DNA of 64,000 bases, taken from positions 1,746,993 through 1,810,992 of the forward strand of contig NZ_LN851186.1 in assembly GCF_001243895.1 (NCBI RefSeq), given 5' to 3'. Shown piece after piece: positions 28,762 to 37,674 of the stretch (positions are counted from its first letter, which is position 1; each line of letters starts with the position of its first letter). Position numbers and translations under genes: made by a program. The stretch comes from Bacillus testis (GTDB taxonomy: Bacteria; Bacillota; Bacilli; Bacillales; DSM-1321). The notes beneath the pieces are model-generated. The model ran no database searches and was not told the DNA's origin. It was given only the letters and a program-made list of their open reading frames with translations.

Positions 28762-28948
28762 CGGTTCCACTTTACGGATAAAATTGATTTAGGGGCTTCT
28801 TTTTAGGGCGAATTATGAACAAAAAGAGAAAAATGCATTGCAAATTAATTTTCTAATGTTTTTTCTTTAATAATCCAGTAGAATCATTTATTATTAAAGA
28901 AGTTATGTAATTCTAAAGGGGTTGTCTGAAAGGACAGGGGGATATTCA

Positions 28949-29740
28949 ATGGATCGTAAAGAGTGGTACTTTGAGTATGAAATTCAAAAGAACCGTCCGG
29001 GGCTGCTTGGCGATATATCTTCATTGCTTGGCATGCTTTCCATTAACATAGTAACCATCAATGGAGTAGATGAAGGGCGAAGAGGTTTACTGCTCAAAGC
29101 AAAGGATAGCAAAAACATTGAGCGTCTCGAATCAATCCTTTCCACTATGGATACGATAAAAGTAATCAAGATTCGCGAGCCGAAGCTGAGGGACCGCTTG
29201 GCTGTCCGCCACGGCCGTTATATACAAAGGGATGCAGACGATAAGAAAACATTTCGTTTCGTGCGTGATGAGCTGGGCTTACTGGTCGATTTCATGGCTG
29301 AGCTCTTTAAGAAAGAAGGGCATAAGATGATCGGAATCAGAGGGATGCCGCGTGTAGGCAAAACGGAATCAATCGTTGCGGCAAGTGTCTGTGCCAATAA
29401 ACGCTGGCTTTTTGTCTCTTCTACATTATTAAAGCAAACAATCCGAAGTCAACTGATCCAAGATGAGTACAATGAGAATAATTTATTTATCATTGACGGC
29501 ATTGTCTCTACAAGACGAGCGAATGAAAAGCACTGGCAGCTGGTAAGGGAGATCATGAGGATGAATTCGGTCAAGGTCATTGAACATCCAGATGCATTTG
29601 TTCAAAATTCCGAATACACGCTGGATGATTTTGATTATATCATCGAATTGCGCAATGATCCTGAGGAAGAAATTACATATGAACCGATCAACCAAAATCA
29701 TTTATTTGGGGAATCAGAATTTGGTTCCTTTGATTTCTAA
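28949..29740 (+). CDS. ymfK: YmfK family protein (DUF3388)
   Basis: A 263-residue protein of unknown function conserved before rodZ in Bacillus. The N-terminal about 75 residues look like an ACT-type regulatory fold (FEYEIQKNRPGLLGDISSLLGMLSINIVTINGV); the C-terminal part has a P-loop-like GMPRVGKTES near residue 140 and a LFIIDGIV strand. ATG 28949 follows ACAGGGGG; an in-frame TTG at 28922 is less likely. Nucleotide binding is inferred. Confidence 0.85.
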   Translation: MDRKEWYFEYEIQKNRPGLLGDISSLLGMLSINIVTINGVDEGRRGLLLKAKDSKNIERLESILSTMDTIKVIKIREPKLRDRLAVRHGRYIQRDADDKKTFRFVRDELGLLVDFMAELFKKEGHKMIGIRGMPRVGKTESIVAASVCANKRWLFVSSTLLKQTIRSQLIQDEYNENNLFIIDGIVSTRRANEKHWQLVREIMRMNSVKVIEHPDAFVQNSEYTLDDFDYIIELRNDPEEEITYEPINQNHLFGESEFGSFDF

Positions 29741-29760
29741 AGTATAGAAGGTGTGTATTT

Positions 29761-30672
29761 GTGACTGAATTAGGAAATACGTTAAAAGCCGCTAGGGAAG
29801 CGAACGGCCTTAGCCTCGATGATCTGCAGCAATTAACAAAGATACAAAAACGGTACTTGGTTGGCATCGAAAACGGCGAATATAGTATGATGCCGGGTAA
29901 ATTTTATGTGCGGGCGTTCATCAAGCAATACGCGGAAGCTGTCGGCTTGGACCCGGAAGAGCTTTTTGAACAGTACAATAATGAAATCCCTGCTTCCCAT
30001 AATGAAGAAATACCTGAACAGTTATCCCGGGTACAATCCAAAAAAACACTATCGCCGATGCAATCCAAGCTTTTGGAGGCGTTGCCGAAGATTCTCGTTG
30101 TTGTCTTTATTCTGGGAGCCGCTATTCTGATTTGGTGGGTTGCCACAAAGCTGGTGGACGGCAGCGAATCCAACCAATCATCCGGCGACAACCAAAATGA
30201 CCAAGTCAAAGTGGTGGAAAACAAGGATGCTTCTGACTCCAAAGATAAAGGCCAGGATGAGAAAACAACCGCCAAAGATGAAGATCAATCCAAGCCAAAG
30301 AAAGACAAGAAAAAGGATCATTCTAAAGGTACTGACGATGATGTGAAACAAGAATTGAAATCTACCGATTTTTCCGGTAAGCATAGTTCGTATCAACTTG
30401 CGAATGCCAAAGAGTTTAAGCTGAAATTAACTTCAAAAGGCGAGACGTGGGTTAGCGTTAAGGACTCGGAGGGCAAGTCCTATTACCAGGGAATGCTGAA
30501 AGAGGGAGAAAGCGAAGAGATTGATTTATCTAGCGCCCAAGGTGCAGATATGATAATCGGCAACACAACTGCCACTGATATTTATGTAAATGGTCAATTG
30601 CTGGAATACGCGATTTCTCCTACGGAGCGTGTAAACCAAAATATCTCCATAGCTTTTCAAAAAGCAGAGTAA
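29761..30672 (+). CDS. rodZ: RodZ-like cell-shape protein YmfM
   Basis: A 303-residue bitopic membrane protein that couples MreB to the elongation machinery. It has an N-terminal Cro-type HTH (about 5-70, LGNTLKAAREANGLSLDDLQQLTKI), one membrane span (about 103-125), a long Asp/Lys/Ser-rich linker, and a C-terminal extracytoplasmic DUF4115 domain (about 205-300). GTG start with AAGGTGT. The order ymfK-rodZ-pgsA is conserved. Confidence 0.93.
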   Translation: MTELGNTLKAAREANGLSLDDLQQLTKIQKRYLVGIENGEYSMMPGKFYVRAFIKQYAEAVGLDPEELFEQYNNEIPASHNEEIPEQLSRVQSKKTLSPMQSKLLEALPKILVVVFILGAAILIWWVATKLVDGSESNQSSGDNQNDQVKVVENKDASDSKDKGQDEKTTAKDEDQSKPKKDKKKDHSKGTDDDVKQELKSTDFSGKHSSYQLANAKEFKLKLTSKGETWVSVKDSEGKSYYQGMLKEGESEEIDLSSAQGADMIIGNTTATDIYVNGQLLEYAISPTERVNQNISIAFQKAE

Positions 30673-30691
30673 TCTAACCGTACTCTAAAAG

Positions 30692-30716
30692 GAGCCCGGC
30701 TAATGCCGGGTTCTTC
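30692..30716 (+). terminator. rodZ terminator
   Basis: GAGCCCGGC, loop TAAT, GCCGGGTTC, then TTCT. Confidence 0.75.
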
Positions 30717-30725
30717 TACATAAAT

Positions 30726-30755
30726 TTGTCCGTCTTGAAAAGATAGACGTATATA
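30726..30755 (+). promoter_or_regulatory. Candidate promoter of pgsA
   Basis: TTGTCC and TATATA with an 18-bp spacer, directly after the rodZ terminator and about 55 bp before pgsA. Confidence 0.5.
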
Positions 30756-30809
30756 TAACACTTAATCTAAATAACTAAATAATGGAAGTTTCATCTGGAG
30801 GTTTTAGCT

Positions 30810-31388
30810 TTGAATATACCTAATAAAATTACGGTGTCGAGAATCTGTTTAATACCCATTTTTGTCATTATTATGCTAGTGGACTTTGATTGGGGGACCG
30901 TCTCTTTTGCTGATGTGACAATGCCGGTTACTCATTTAGTGGGTGCGTTGATTTTTATTATTGCTTCGGTGACCGATTGGATAGATGGACATTATGCCCG
31001 CAAGTATAATCTGGTCACAAATTTAGGGAAGTTTTTGGATCCCTTGGCCGATAAATTATTGGTGTCTGCGGCCTTGATTGTCCTGGTGGAATTGAATTAT
31101 GCCGCTTCTTGGATTGTCATTATCATTATCAGCCGTGAGTTTGCCGTAACGGGTCTTCGTTTGATCCTTGCCGGGACAGGAGAAGTGGTTGCTGCCAACA
31201 TGCTTGGAAAAATCAAAACATGGACGCAGATCATCGCTGTCTCTGCACTGTTACTGCATAACTGGCCATTTGCATTTATTAATTTTGATTTTGCTACGGT
31301 TGCATTATGGGTATCTATGTTCTTTACCATTTGGTCAGGATGGGATTATTTTGCCCTGAACAAGGACGTATTCAAGAATTCCAAATAG
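30810..31388 (+). CDS. pgsA: CDP-diacylglycerol-glycerol-3-phosphate 3-phosphatidyltransferase
   Basis: Membrane enzyme making phosphatidylglycerol phosphate, the essential precursor of phosphatidylglycerol, cardiolipin and lipoteichoic acid. The 192-residue protein has several membrane segments and the complete CDP-alcohol phosphotransferase signature D-x2-DG-x2-AR-x8-G-x3-D-x3-D (DWIDGHYAR, then GKFLDPLAD). TTG start with GGAGG. Confidence 0.96.
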   Translation: MNIPNKITVSRICLIPIFVIIMLVDFDWGTVSFADVTMPVTHLVGALIFIIASVTDWIDGHYARKYNLVTNLGKFLDPLADKLLVSAALIVLVELNYAASWIVIIIISREFAVTGLRLILAGTGEVVAANMLGKIKTWTQIIAVSALLLHNWPFAFINFDFATVALWVSMFFTIWSGWDYFALNKDVFKNSK

Positions 31389-31404
31389 AAATGGAGCGAT
31401 GGGA

Positions 31405-32646
31405 ATGGATGCGGAGATCATCGCAGTCGGTTCAGAATTATTGCTTGGCCAAATAGCCAATACAAATGCGCAGTATTTGTCCAAGCAACTTGCTGAATTA
31501 GGGGTAAATGTCTACTATCATACGGTCGTAGGCGACAATGCGGAACGGCTGGCCCAGGCAATCGAAGTGGCCGAGGGCCGGGCCGAGCTCATTTTGTTCA
31601 CGGGAGGGCTTGGCCCGACCAAGGATGATTTGACGAAAGAAACAATCTCGCGCCATTTGCGTGCAGATCTTATTTTCGACCTGGAAGCGTTGCAGAGCAT
31701 ACAGCTCTACTTTAAGCGTACAGGTCGGGAGATGACTGAAAATAATAAAAAACAGGCGCTTGTACTTGAAAAATCGACAATCTTGCCGAATGACCACGGT
31801 ATGGCCCCGGGTATGCTGTACACTAGCCAATCGCATGCCTATATGCTGTTGCCTGGACCGCCGAAAGAAATGCAGCCGATGTTCGCCGTTTATGGGGTGC
31901 AGGCTTTACAGAAGATATTGAAACACAATGATAAAATCCAATCTCGCGTCCTTCGTTTCTATGGAATAGGGGAAGCGCTGCTTGAAACAAAAATCGAAGA
32001 TCTGCTGGTCAAACAGAGCAATCCGACCATTGCTCCTTTGGCTTCGGATGGCGAGGTTACTTTGAGAATTACAGCAAAGCATCTTTCCTCTACTGAGGGG
32101 GCAAAGATGATCCAGTCGGTGCAGGACGAAATCCTAAACCGTGTTGGGGAGTATTACTATGGGATGGACGAAACTTCTCTCATAGAAGAGGCCGTCAAGG
32201 AGCTGAAACGCCGCCATTTCACCGTCACCAGTGCTGAAAGTCTGACCGGGGGGATGTTCCAGCAAATGCTGACTTCTGTTCCCGGGGCCAGCAAGGTGTT
32301 TAAAGGCGGCTTGGTATCCTATTCTAATGAAGTAAAAGCACAAGTGCTTGGTGTCAGCCAATCGACTATCATCACCGAGGGCGTTGTCAGCGAGCGGTGC
32401 GCCATAGAGATGGCCGAGGGAGCGAAAACTTTATTCAATAGTGATTATGCTGTATCATTTACTGGTGTTGCAGGGCCTGATGACCTTGAAGGACATCCGG
32501 TCGGGACGGTGTTTATCGGTTTAGCCGCTCCTGGAAAGGATACTCAAGCCTTTCCCCTTCAACTGGGCCAAAGCAGCCGTGAACAGATCAGATTGCGAAG
32601 TGTAAAAAAAGGCTGTTCTCTTTTGTTGGCTGCATTGAGAGATTAA
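31405..32646 (+). CDS. cinA: CinA-like competence/damage-inducible protein
   Basis: A 413-residue protein with an N-terminal MoCF-like domain (EIIAVGSELLLGQIANTNAQ, GGLGPTKDD) and a C-terminal CinA amidase-type domain (TSAESLTGG, SFTGVAGPDD), the latter known for nicotinamide-nucleotide amidohydrolase activity. Two in-frame ATGs are possible: 31399 is 2 nt after GGAG, 31405 is 8 nt after it, so the latter is preferred. It precedes recA, as in many Firmicutes. Confidence 0.93.
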   Translation: MDAEIIAVGSELLLGQIANTNAQYLSKQLAELGVNVYYHTVVGDNAERLAQAIEVAEGRAELILFTGGLGPTKDDLTKETISRHLRADLIFDLEALQSIQLYFKRTGREMTENNKKQALVLEKSTILPNDHGMAPGMLYTSQSHAYMLLPGPPKEMQPMFAVYGVQALQKILKHNDKIQSRVLRFYGIGEALLETKIEDLLVKQSNPTIAPLASDGEVTLRITAKHLSSTEGAKMIQSVQDEILNRVGEYYYGMDETSLIEEAVKELKRRHFTVTSAESLTGGMFQQMLTSVPGASKVFKGGLVSYSNEVKAQVLGVSQSTIITEGVVSERCAIEMAEGAKTLFNSDYAVSFTGVAGPDDLEGHPVGTVFIGLAAPGKDTQAFPLQLGQSSREQIRLRSVKKGCSLLLAALRD

Positions 32647-32652
32647 TAGTTT

Positions 32653-32681
32653 AAAGGAACTTCTCCGGAAGTTCCTTTTTG
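32653..32681 (+). terminator. cinA terminator
   Basis: AAAGGAACTTC, loop TCCG, GAAGTTCCTTT, then TT. It separates cinA from recA. Confidence 0.92.
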
Positions 32682-32801
32682 TATGTAAATAGATCTTTGC
32701 ATAAAGTAAAAAGGATAAAATGTGTGGGATTATTTTGCGAAAATACCCATTTGCTAGGGAATTTCCCGGTTTTTAAGCATGGCCAAGGCAAATAAAAAAG
32801 T

Positions 32802-32815
32802 CGAATAAACGTTCG
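32802..32815 (+). promoter_or_regulatory. LexA (SOS) box of recA
   Basis: CGAATAAACGTTCG, one mismatch from the Bacillus SOS consensus CGAAC-RNRY-GTTCG, 8 bp upstream of the recA -35. It supports DNA-damage induction of recA. Confidence 0.85.
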
Positions 32816-32823
32816 CTTTTTGC

Positions 32824-32852
32824 TTGTCAAACACTGTGAAAAAGTATATAGT
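32824..32852 (+). promoter_or_regulatory. SigA promoter of recA
   Basis: TTGTCA, 17 bp, TATAGT; about 87 bp before the recA start and adjacent to the LexA box. Confidence 0.75.
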
Positions 32853-32939
32853 AAAGATAGTAATTCAGCTGATTGAGACATGTAAGCATCAAGCTTTAAC
32901 TATAAATATTACAGTTTTTAATTTGAAGGAGGAACTTGA

Positions 32940-33989
32940 GTGAGTAGTGATCGTCAAGCAGCCTTGGAAATGGCTTTAAAACAAATAGAAAAGCAATTTG
33001 GTAAAGGTTCCATCATGAAGCTGGGGGAACAATCTGACCGTAAAGTTTCAACGATTCCAAGTGGTTCGTTGGCCTTGGATGTAGCGTTAGGGGTAGGTGG
33101 ATATCCAAGAGGCCGCATTATTGAAGTGTACGGCCCGGAAAGCTCCGGTAAAACAACCGTTGCTTTGCATGCCATTGCCGAAGTTCAAGCAAACGGTGGA
33201 CAAGCAGCCTTTATTGATGCAGAGCATGCATTAGACCCTGTATACGCGCAAAATTTAGGCGTGAATATCGATGAGTTGCTTCTTTCCCAACCTGACACAG
33301 GGGAACAGGCATTGGAAATTGCCGAAGCGCTTGTGCGAAGCGGTGCCATTGATATTATTGTTATTGACTCTGTAGCGGCATTAGTGCCAAAAGCGGAAAT
33401 CGAAGGAGAAATGGGTGATTCTCACGTTGGGCTTCAAGCACGCCTTATGTCCCAAGCCCTTCGTAAATTGTCAGGTGCCATCAATAAATCTAAGACTATC
33501 GCAATTTTCATCAACCAAATTCGTGAAAAAGTCGGCGTTATGTTCGGAAATCCGGAGACTACTCCTGGTGGCCGTGCGCTTAAATTCTATTCCACCGTTC
33601 GGCTTGAAGTGCGCCGTGCTGAACAATTGAAGCAGGGTGCTGAGATTGTCGGTAACAAGACAAAGATTAAGGTTGTTAAAAATAAGGTGGCTCCGCCATT
33701 CCGTGTAGCAGAAGTGGATATTATGTACGGTGAAGGCATTTCCAGCGAAGGGGAAATCATCGATATGGCTTCTGAGCTTGATATTGTTCTGAAAAGCGGT
33801 GCATGGTATTCATACAATGATGAACGCCTTGGCCAAGGCCGTGAAAATGCCAAGCTTTTCCTTAAGGAAAATGATGGCTTGCGTTTGGAAATCAAACAGA
33901 AAATCCGTGACTATTACAATCTTGATGGAGAACACATCGTCGTTGACGAAGCGGCCGAAGAACAGGAACAACTGGACTTCGAAGAATAA
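32940..33989 (+). CDS. recA: Recombinase RecA
   Basis: ATP-dependent strand-exchange protein for homologous recombination and co-protease of LexA. The 349-residue protein shows Walker [10 protein letters not shown] (about 66-74), DNA-binding loop 1/2 regions ([25 protein letters not shown]) and an acidic C-terminus. GTG start 7 nt after AAGGAGG. It is a monocistronic unit with LexA-controlled promoter and terminator; pbpX, which follows recA in B. subtilis, is absent. Confidence 0.99.
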   Translation: MSSDRQAALEMALKQIEKQFGKGSIMKLGEQSDRKVSTIPSGSLALDVALGVGGYPRGRIIEVYGPESSGKTTVALHAIAEVQANGGQAAFIDAEHALDPVYAQNLGVNIDELLLSQPDTGEQALEIAEALVRSGAIDIIVIDSVAALVPKAEIEGEMGDSHVGLQARLMSQALRKLSGAINKSKTIAIFINQIREKVGVMFGNPETTPGGRALKFYSTVRLEVRRAEQLKQGAEIVGNKTKIKVVKNKVAPPFRVAEVDIMYGEGISSEGEIIDMASELDIVLKSGAWYSYNDERLGQGRENAKLFLKENDGLRLEIKQKIRDYYNLDGEHIVVDEAAEEQEQLDFEE

Positions 33990-34002
33990 TAGACAGTAGT
34001 CT

Positions 34003-34035
34003 GAAGGCTTAACAGCATATGTTAAGCCTTCTTGT
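34003..34035 (+). terminator. recA terminator
   Basis: A perfect 12-bp stem GAAGGCTTAACA/TGTTAAGCCTTC with a 5-nt loop, weak T tract (TTGTG). Confidence 0.8.
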
Positions 34036-34144
34036 GTAGCTGTTTAATGAAAAAGGCGGGCGAAAAGCAATACAAGACCGCAAACACTAAGCAGGCCTGC
34101 CGTTCTAATGACTGAAAATTCAAGGCTATAGGTGGCACAAACCC

Positions 34145-34173
34145 TTGACAATGAAAAAATGCACCTATACAAT
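34145..34173 (+). promoter_or_regulatory. SigA promoter of rny
   Basis: Consensus TTGACA, 17-bp spacer, TACAAT. Transcription would start near 34180, giving a 5' leader of about 130 nt. The rest of the 322-bp recA-rny gap shows no gene. Confidence 0.85.
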
Positions 34174-34311
34174 TAATATGTATATTTTACATTTTTTCAA
34201 ATTTAACCATTTGTAAAAAAGCCTATGTGCTGTATGTTGCTCTCCCGCAATATACATGCCGACATAACAAAAAAAATCGAAAATAATTCCATAGCAAGAG
34301 GAGGTGAAAAG

Positions 34312-35874
34312 ATGGAACTCATTATTATCATCATCTCCATTTTGCTTGCTCTGTTCCTCGGTGCAGTTGTTGGATATTTTGTGCGGAAGTCTTTTTCTGA
34401 AAACAAAATAGCAGGGGCAAAGAATGAAGCTGAACGTATCATTGAGGATGGGAAGAGAGAAAGCGAAGCTCTGAAGAAAGAAGCCCTGATTGAAGCCAAG
34501 GATGATATCCATAAGCTTCGTACTGATGCTGAACGTGAAATTCGAGAACGAAGATCTGAATTGCAAAAACAAGAAAATCGGTTACTGCAAAAAGAAGAGA
34601 ACCTTGATCGTAAAGACGAAACACTGGATAAACGTGAAAGCGTCCTAGAGAAAAGGGATCAATCTCTTAACCAAAGACAACAGCATATTGAAGAGAAAGA
34701 AAGCAAAGTGGACGATATGGTTCGTTTGCAGCAAACAGAGCTTGAGCGCATTGCAAGCTTGAATAGGGAAGAAGCTAAGGCGATTATTTTAGATCGTGTT
34801 GAAAAAGAGCTTTCTCATGATATTGCAATTATGATTAAAGAAAATGAAATGCGTGCAAAAGAAGAAGCGGATAAAAAAGCAAAAGAGGTTTTATCTCTTG
34901 CAATCCAGCGTTGTGCGGCTGATCATGTAGCCGAAACAACGGTGTCTGTTGTAACCCTTCCAAATGATGAGATGAAGGGACGTATTATCGGACGGGAAGG
35001 TCGGAATATCCGGACATTGGAAACATTGACCGGAATCGACTTAATCATAGATGATACACCTGAAGCAGTTATTTTGTCCGGATTCGATCCGATCAGACGT
35101 GAAACTGCACGGCTTGCACTGGAAAAACTAGTGCAGGACGGCCGTATCCATCCGGCGCGTATTGAAGAAATGGTGGACAAAGCGAGACGTGAAGTGGACG
35201 AGCAAATTAGGGAAATCGGAGAACAGACCACATTTGAAGTGGGGGTTCATGGATTGCATCCTGATTTGATCAAGATACTGGGACGCCTGAAATTCCGTAC
35301 AAGCTATGGACAAAATGTCTTGAAGCATTCAATGGAAGTGGCATTCTTGTCCGGCCTGCTGGCAGCGGAACTTGGCGAAGACGAATCACTGGCCAGACGT
35401 GCTGGCCTGCTGCATGATATCGGTAAAGCGATTGACCACGAAGTAGAAGGCAGCCACGTTGAAATCGGTGTGGAACTTGCTACAAAATACAAAGAACATC
35501 CCGTTGTGATCAATGCAATCGCGTCCCACCATGGTGATACAGAACCAACTTCTATTATTGCTGTACTTGTTGCCGCAGCGGATGCGCTTTCTGCAGCAAG
35601 ACCGGGTGCACGCAGTGAAACACTTGAAAATTATATACGCCGTCTGGAGAAATTGGAAGACATTTCAGAGTCGTATGATGGTGTAGAAAAATCATTTGCA
35701 ATCCAAGCTGGCCGTGAAGTACGTATTATTGTAAAACCTGAACAAATCGATGATCTTGAGGCGCATCGATTAGCCCGTGATATACGCAAGCGCATTGAAA
35801 AAGAGCTTGATTATCCTGGACATATTAAGGTTACGGTTATTCGCGAGACACGTGCCGTTGAATATGCTAAATAA
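34312..35874 (+). CDS. rny: Ribonuclease Y
   Basis: Membrane-anchored endoribonuclease that starts bulk mRNA decay. The 520 residues equal the B. subtilis length: N-terminal membrane anchor (about 2-24), a long coiled coil (about 30-190), KH domain (about 210-270, [12 protein letters not shown]) and HD domain with [15 protein letters not shown] (about 360). The open frame runs 87 bp further upstream, but ATG 34312 follows AGGAGGTG and starts the anchor. Confidence 0.98.
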   Translation: MELIIIIISILLALFLGAVVGYFVRKSFSENKIAGAKNEAERIIEDGKRESEALKKEALIEAKDDIHKLRTDAEREIRERRSELQKQENRLLQKEENLDRKDETLDKRESVLEKRDQSLNQRQQHIEEKESKVDDMVRLQQTELERIASLNREEAKAIILDRVEKELSHDIAIMIKENEMRAKEEADKKAKEVLSLAIQRCAADHVAETTVSVVTLPNDEMKGRIIGREGRNIRTLETLTGIDLIIDDTPEAVILSGFDPIRRETARLALEKLVQDGRIHPARIEEMVDKARREVDEQIREIGEQTTFEVGVHGLHPDLIKILGRLKFRTSYGQNVLKHSMEVAFLSGLLAAELGEDESLARRAGLLHDIGKAIDHEVEGSHVEIGVELATKYKEHPVVINAIASHHGDTEPTSIIAVLVAAADALSAARPGARSETLENYIRRLEKLEDISESYDGVEKSFAIQAGREVRIIVKPEQIDDLEAHRLARDIRKRIEKELDYPGHIKVTVIRETRAVEYAK

Positions 35875-35894
35875 AGATTGTGTACAATCTATAA

Positions 35895-35931
35895 GAAGGC
35901 AAGCTGCGTATGGGCAGCTTGCCTTCTTTCT
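35895..35931 (+). terminator. rny terminator
   Basis: A perfect 13-bp stem GAAGGCAAGCTGC/GCAGCTTGCCTTC with T-rich tail. Confidence 0.92.
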
Positions 35932-35989
35932 TGTAAACATGCAGCGCCGAGAGGTACCTTCAAATAGATATAGGGGGAAGTTCCTGCCA

Positions 35990-36017
35990 TTGGAAGTTTC
36001 GCTTTATATGGTATACT
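35990..36017 (+). promoter_or_regulatory. Promoter of ymdB
   Basis: TTGGAA, 16 bp, TATACT, about 47 bp before the ymdB start. Confidence 0.65.
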
Positions 36018-36063
36018 TTTCATGTAAAATAAACAGGTTTCGAAAGCAGAAAGGGTAAATGAA

Positions 36064-36861
36064 ATGAAATTATTATTTATTGGCGATGTTGTTGGCTCGC
36101 CTGGTCGCGATATGGTCCAGCAGTATTTGCCAAAGTTAAAAGAAACGTATAAACCGCAAGTGGTTATTATTAACGGGGAAAACGCGGCAGCCGGCCGGGG
36201 CATAACGGAGAAAATTTACCGCCAGTTCCTGGAATGGGGGGCGCATGCCGTGACTCTAGGAAACCACTCCTGGGATCATAAAGAGATCTTCACGTTTATT
36301 GATGAAGCCAATAATCTTGTGCGGCCTGCTAATTTTCCTGAAGGGGTGCCGGGCAAGGGAATTACGTATGTACGTTGGAATGCTTTGCAGGTGGCAGTCA
36401 TCAATCTGCAAGGAAGGACGTTTATGCCGCCGCTTGATTGTCCTTTTAAAAAGGCGGAAGAGTTAGTGGAAGAAGCGCGCAAAGTAACGCCTATCATATT
36501 TGTCGATATGCATGCGGAAGCAACCAGTGAAAAACAAGCGCTTGGCTGGCTCTTGGACGGTAAAGTATCAGCGGTGATCGGCACACACACGCATGTACAA
36601 ACGGCTGATTATCGTATTCTTCCTAAAGGCACTGCTTATATGACGGATGTCGGAATGACAGGTCCATATGATGGGATCCTAGGTATGCAGAAAGAGCCGA
36701 TCATCCAGAAATTTTTTGACAGTTTGCCTGCCAGATTTACCGTGCCCAAAGATGGACGTGCGCAATTGAGTGCTGTTTTGATTGATGTTGATGATAAAAC
36801 GGGGCAATCCAAAAGTATTAAACCTATATTAATAAATGAGGATCATCCATTTTTTGATTGA
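36064..36861 (+). CDS. ymdB: YmdB metallophosphodiesterase
   Basis: Calcineurin-like phosphodiesterase with activity on 2',3'-cyclic nucleotides, needed for biofilm and nanotube formation in B. subtilis. The 265 residues show metal-binding motifs FIGDVVGSPGR (N-terminus), INGENAAAGRG, TLGNHSWDH and the pair DMHAEATSEK/GTHTHVQTAD. It is normally transcribed with rny upstream; here a strong terminator and a separate promoter lie between them. Confidence 0.96.
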   Translation: MKLLFIGDVVGSPGRDMVQQYLPKLKETYKPQVVIINGENAAAGRGITEKIYRQFLEWGAHAVTLGNHSWDHKEIFTFIDEANNLVRPANFPEGVPGKGITYVRWNALQVAVINLQGRTFMPPLDCPFKKAEELVEEARKVTPIIFVDMHAEATSEKQALGWLLDGKVSAVIGTHTHVQTADYRILPKGTAYMTDVGMTGPYDGILGMQKEPIIQKFFDSLPARFTVPKDGRAQLSAVLIDVDDKTGQSKSIKPILINEDHPFFD

Positions 36862-36867
36862 TTACAG

Positions 36868-36950
36868 AGGAACTCTGAGAAATGGACTGCCCTAATTGTT
36901 AAACAAACTTTAACGATTAGGGGGCAGTTCATGAATCAGGGTTCTTTTTT
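36868..36950 (+). terminator. Very long terminator hairpin after ymdB
   Basis: An outer GAACTCTGA/TCAGGGTTC stem and an inner GGACTGCC-CTAATTGTTAAA stem with its complement (a 2-nt bulge and one G:T pair), separated by a symmetrical 5/5-nt internal loop; T6 follows. The whole hairpin spans about 77 nt, far longer than the other terminators in the window. Confidence 0.85.
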
Positions 36951-37090
36951 ATCCCATTTCAACTAGCGTTAAAACTCGAAGACTAAGAAGTATAAGGGGA
37001 GAGGAGATCAAGCGCCAGTGAGAATCCGATTGGTTCAATTGCTAATCGGTGGGGGAATCAAAACCCCCACCGATTAAAGATTCGCTTTAT
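36949..37090 (+). repeat. Dispersed structured repeat, copy C
   Basis: The best preserved 3' half: GATCAAGCGCCAGTGAG, AATCCGATTGGTTCAA, a perfect 13-bp hairpin (TAATCGGTGGGGG with its complement, 37043-37076) and the CGCTTTAT end. The 5' part keeps AACTAGCGTTAAAACTC and GACTAAGAAG but lacks about 20 bp of the centre. AATCGG (37044-37049) can pair either with CCGATT at 37026 or with CCGATT at 37070. Confidence 0.7.
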
Positions 37091-37152
37091 ATGGACTGAA
37101 AATGTAGGAAGCGGTTATTGCAAGGGAGCTTTTGCACTTTAGGCCGTCATAA

Positions 37153-37180
37153 GTAGGACAAAGCATGAATATAGTAGAAA
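37153..37180 (+). promoter_or_regulatory. Candidate SigH promoter of spoVS
   Basis: GTAGGACAA, 12 bp, GTAGAAA, close to the SigH pattern RNAGGAWWW and RNNGAAT. spoVS is known to be SigH-dependent in B. subtilis. Confidence 0.45.
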
Positions 37181-37253
37181 ATGAGAGGAAAATCACTCAT
37201 GGCACTTCACTGAAGCGGCAGTGAAAGAGGTATGAAACAAGGAGGAGCAAGGA

Positions 37254-37514
37254 ATGGAAATATTAAAGGTTTCAGCAAAATCTAATCCTAATTCTGTTGC
37301 AGGCGCACTTGCCGGGGTTCTGCGTGAACGGGGAGCTGCCGAAATTCAGGCAATCGGTGCAGGGGCGTTAAACCAAGCTGTAAAAGCAGTAGCCATTGCT
37401 CGAGGATTTGTGGCCCCCAGCGGAGTAGACTTAATCTGTATTCCTGCTTTTACAGACATTTTGATTGATGGTGAAGAGCGTACTGCCATAAAGCTAATTG
37501 TAGAACCCAGATAA
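37254..37514 (+). CDS. spoVS: Stage V sporulation protein S
   Basis: An 86-residue Alba-like protein needed for proper progression through sporulation. The full sequence, MEILKVSAKSNPNSVAGAL to IKLIVEPR, is of the near-invariant SpoVS type. AAGGAGGAG site upstream. Acts in the cytoplasm, probably through nucleic acid binding (fold-based inference). Confidence 0.98.
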   Translation: MEILKVSAKSNPNSVAGALAGVLRERGAAEIQAIGAGALNQAVKAVAIARGFVAPSGVDLICIPAFTDILIDGEERTAIKLIVEPR

Positions 37515-37526
37515 CAATCGCAAATC

Positions 37527-37562
37527 AGCCTGAGTGCGCAAGCGGCATGCAGGCTTTTTTTG
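37527..37562 (+). terminator. spoVS terminator
   Basis: AGCCTG/CAGGCT stem with inner TGC/GCA pairs, followed by T7. Confidence 0.8.
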
Positions 37563-37674
37563 CTTTTGGAGGAAATTTTTAAAAATGTTATTGCTTTCCG
37601 GGCTTAGTGGGAGATAAGATCTATTTAACGAGTTTTCTTTTGGCAGGTTCCAAGAAAAGAAGGAGGGTATGCCG

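Noticed and set aside
28577..28792. 71-codon + strand frame in the ymfJ-ymfK gap
   Set aside because: No ribosome-binding site, and it overlaps the better-supported short frames; the translation has no protein-like pattern.
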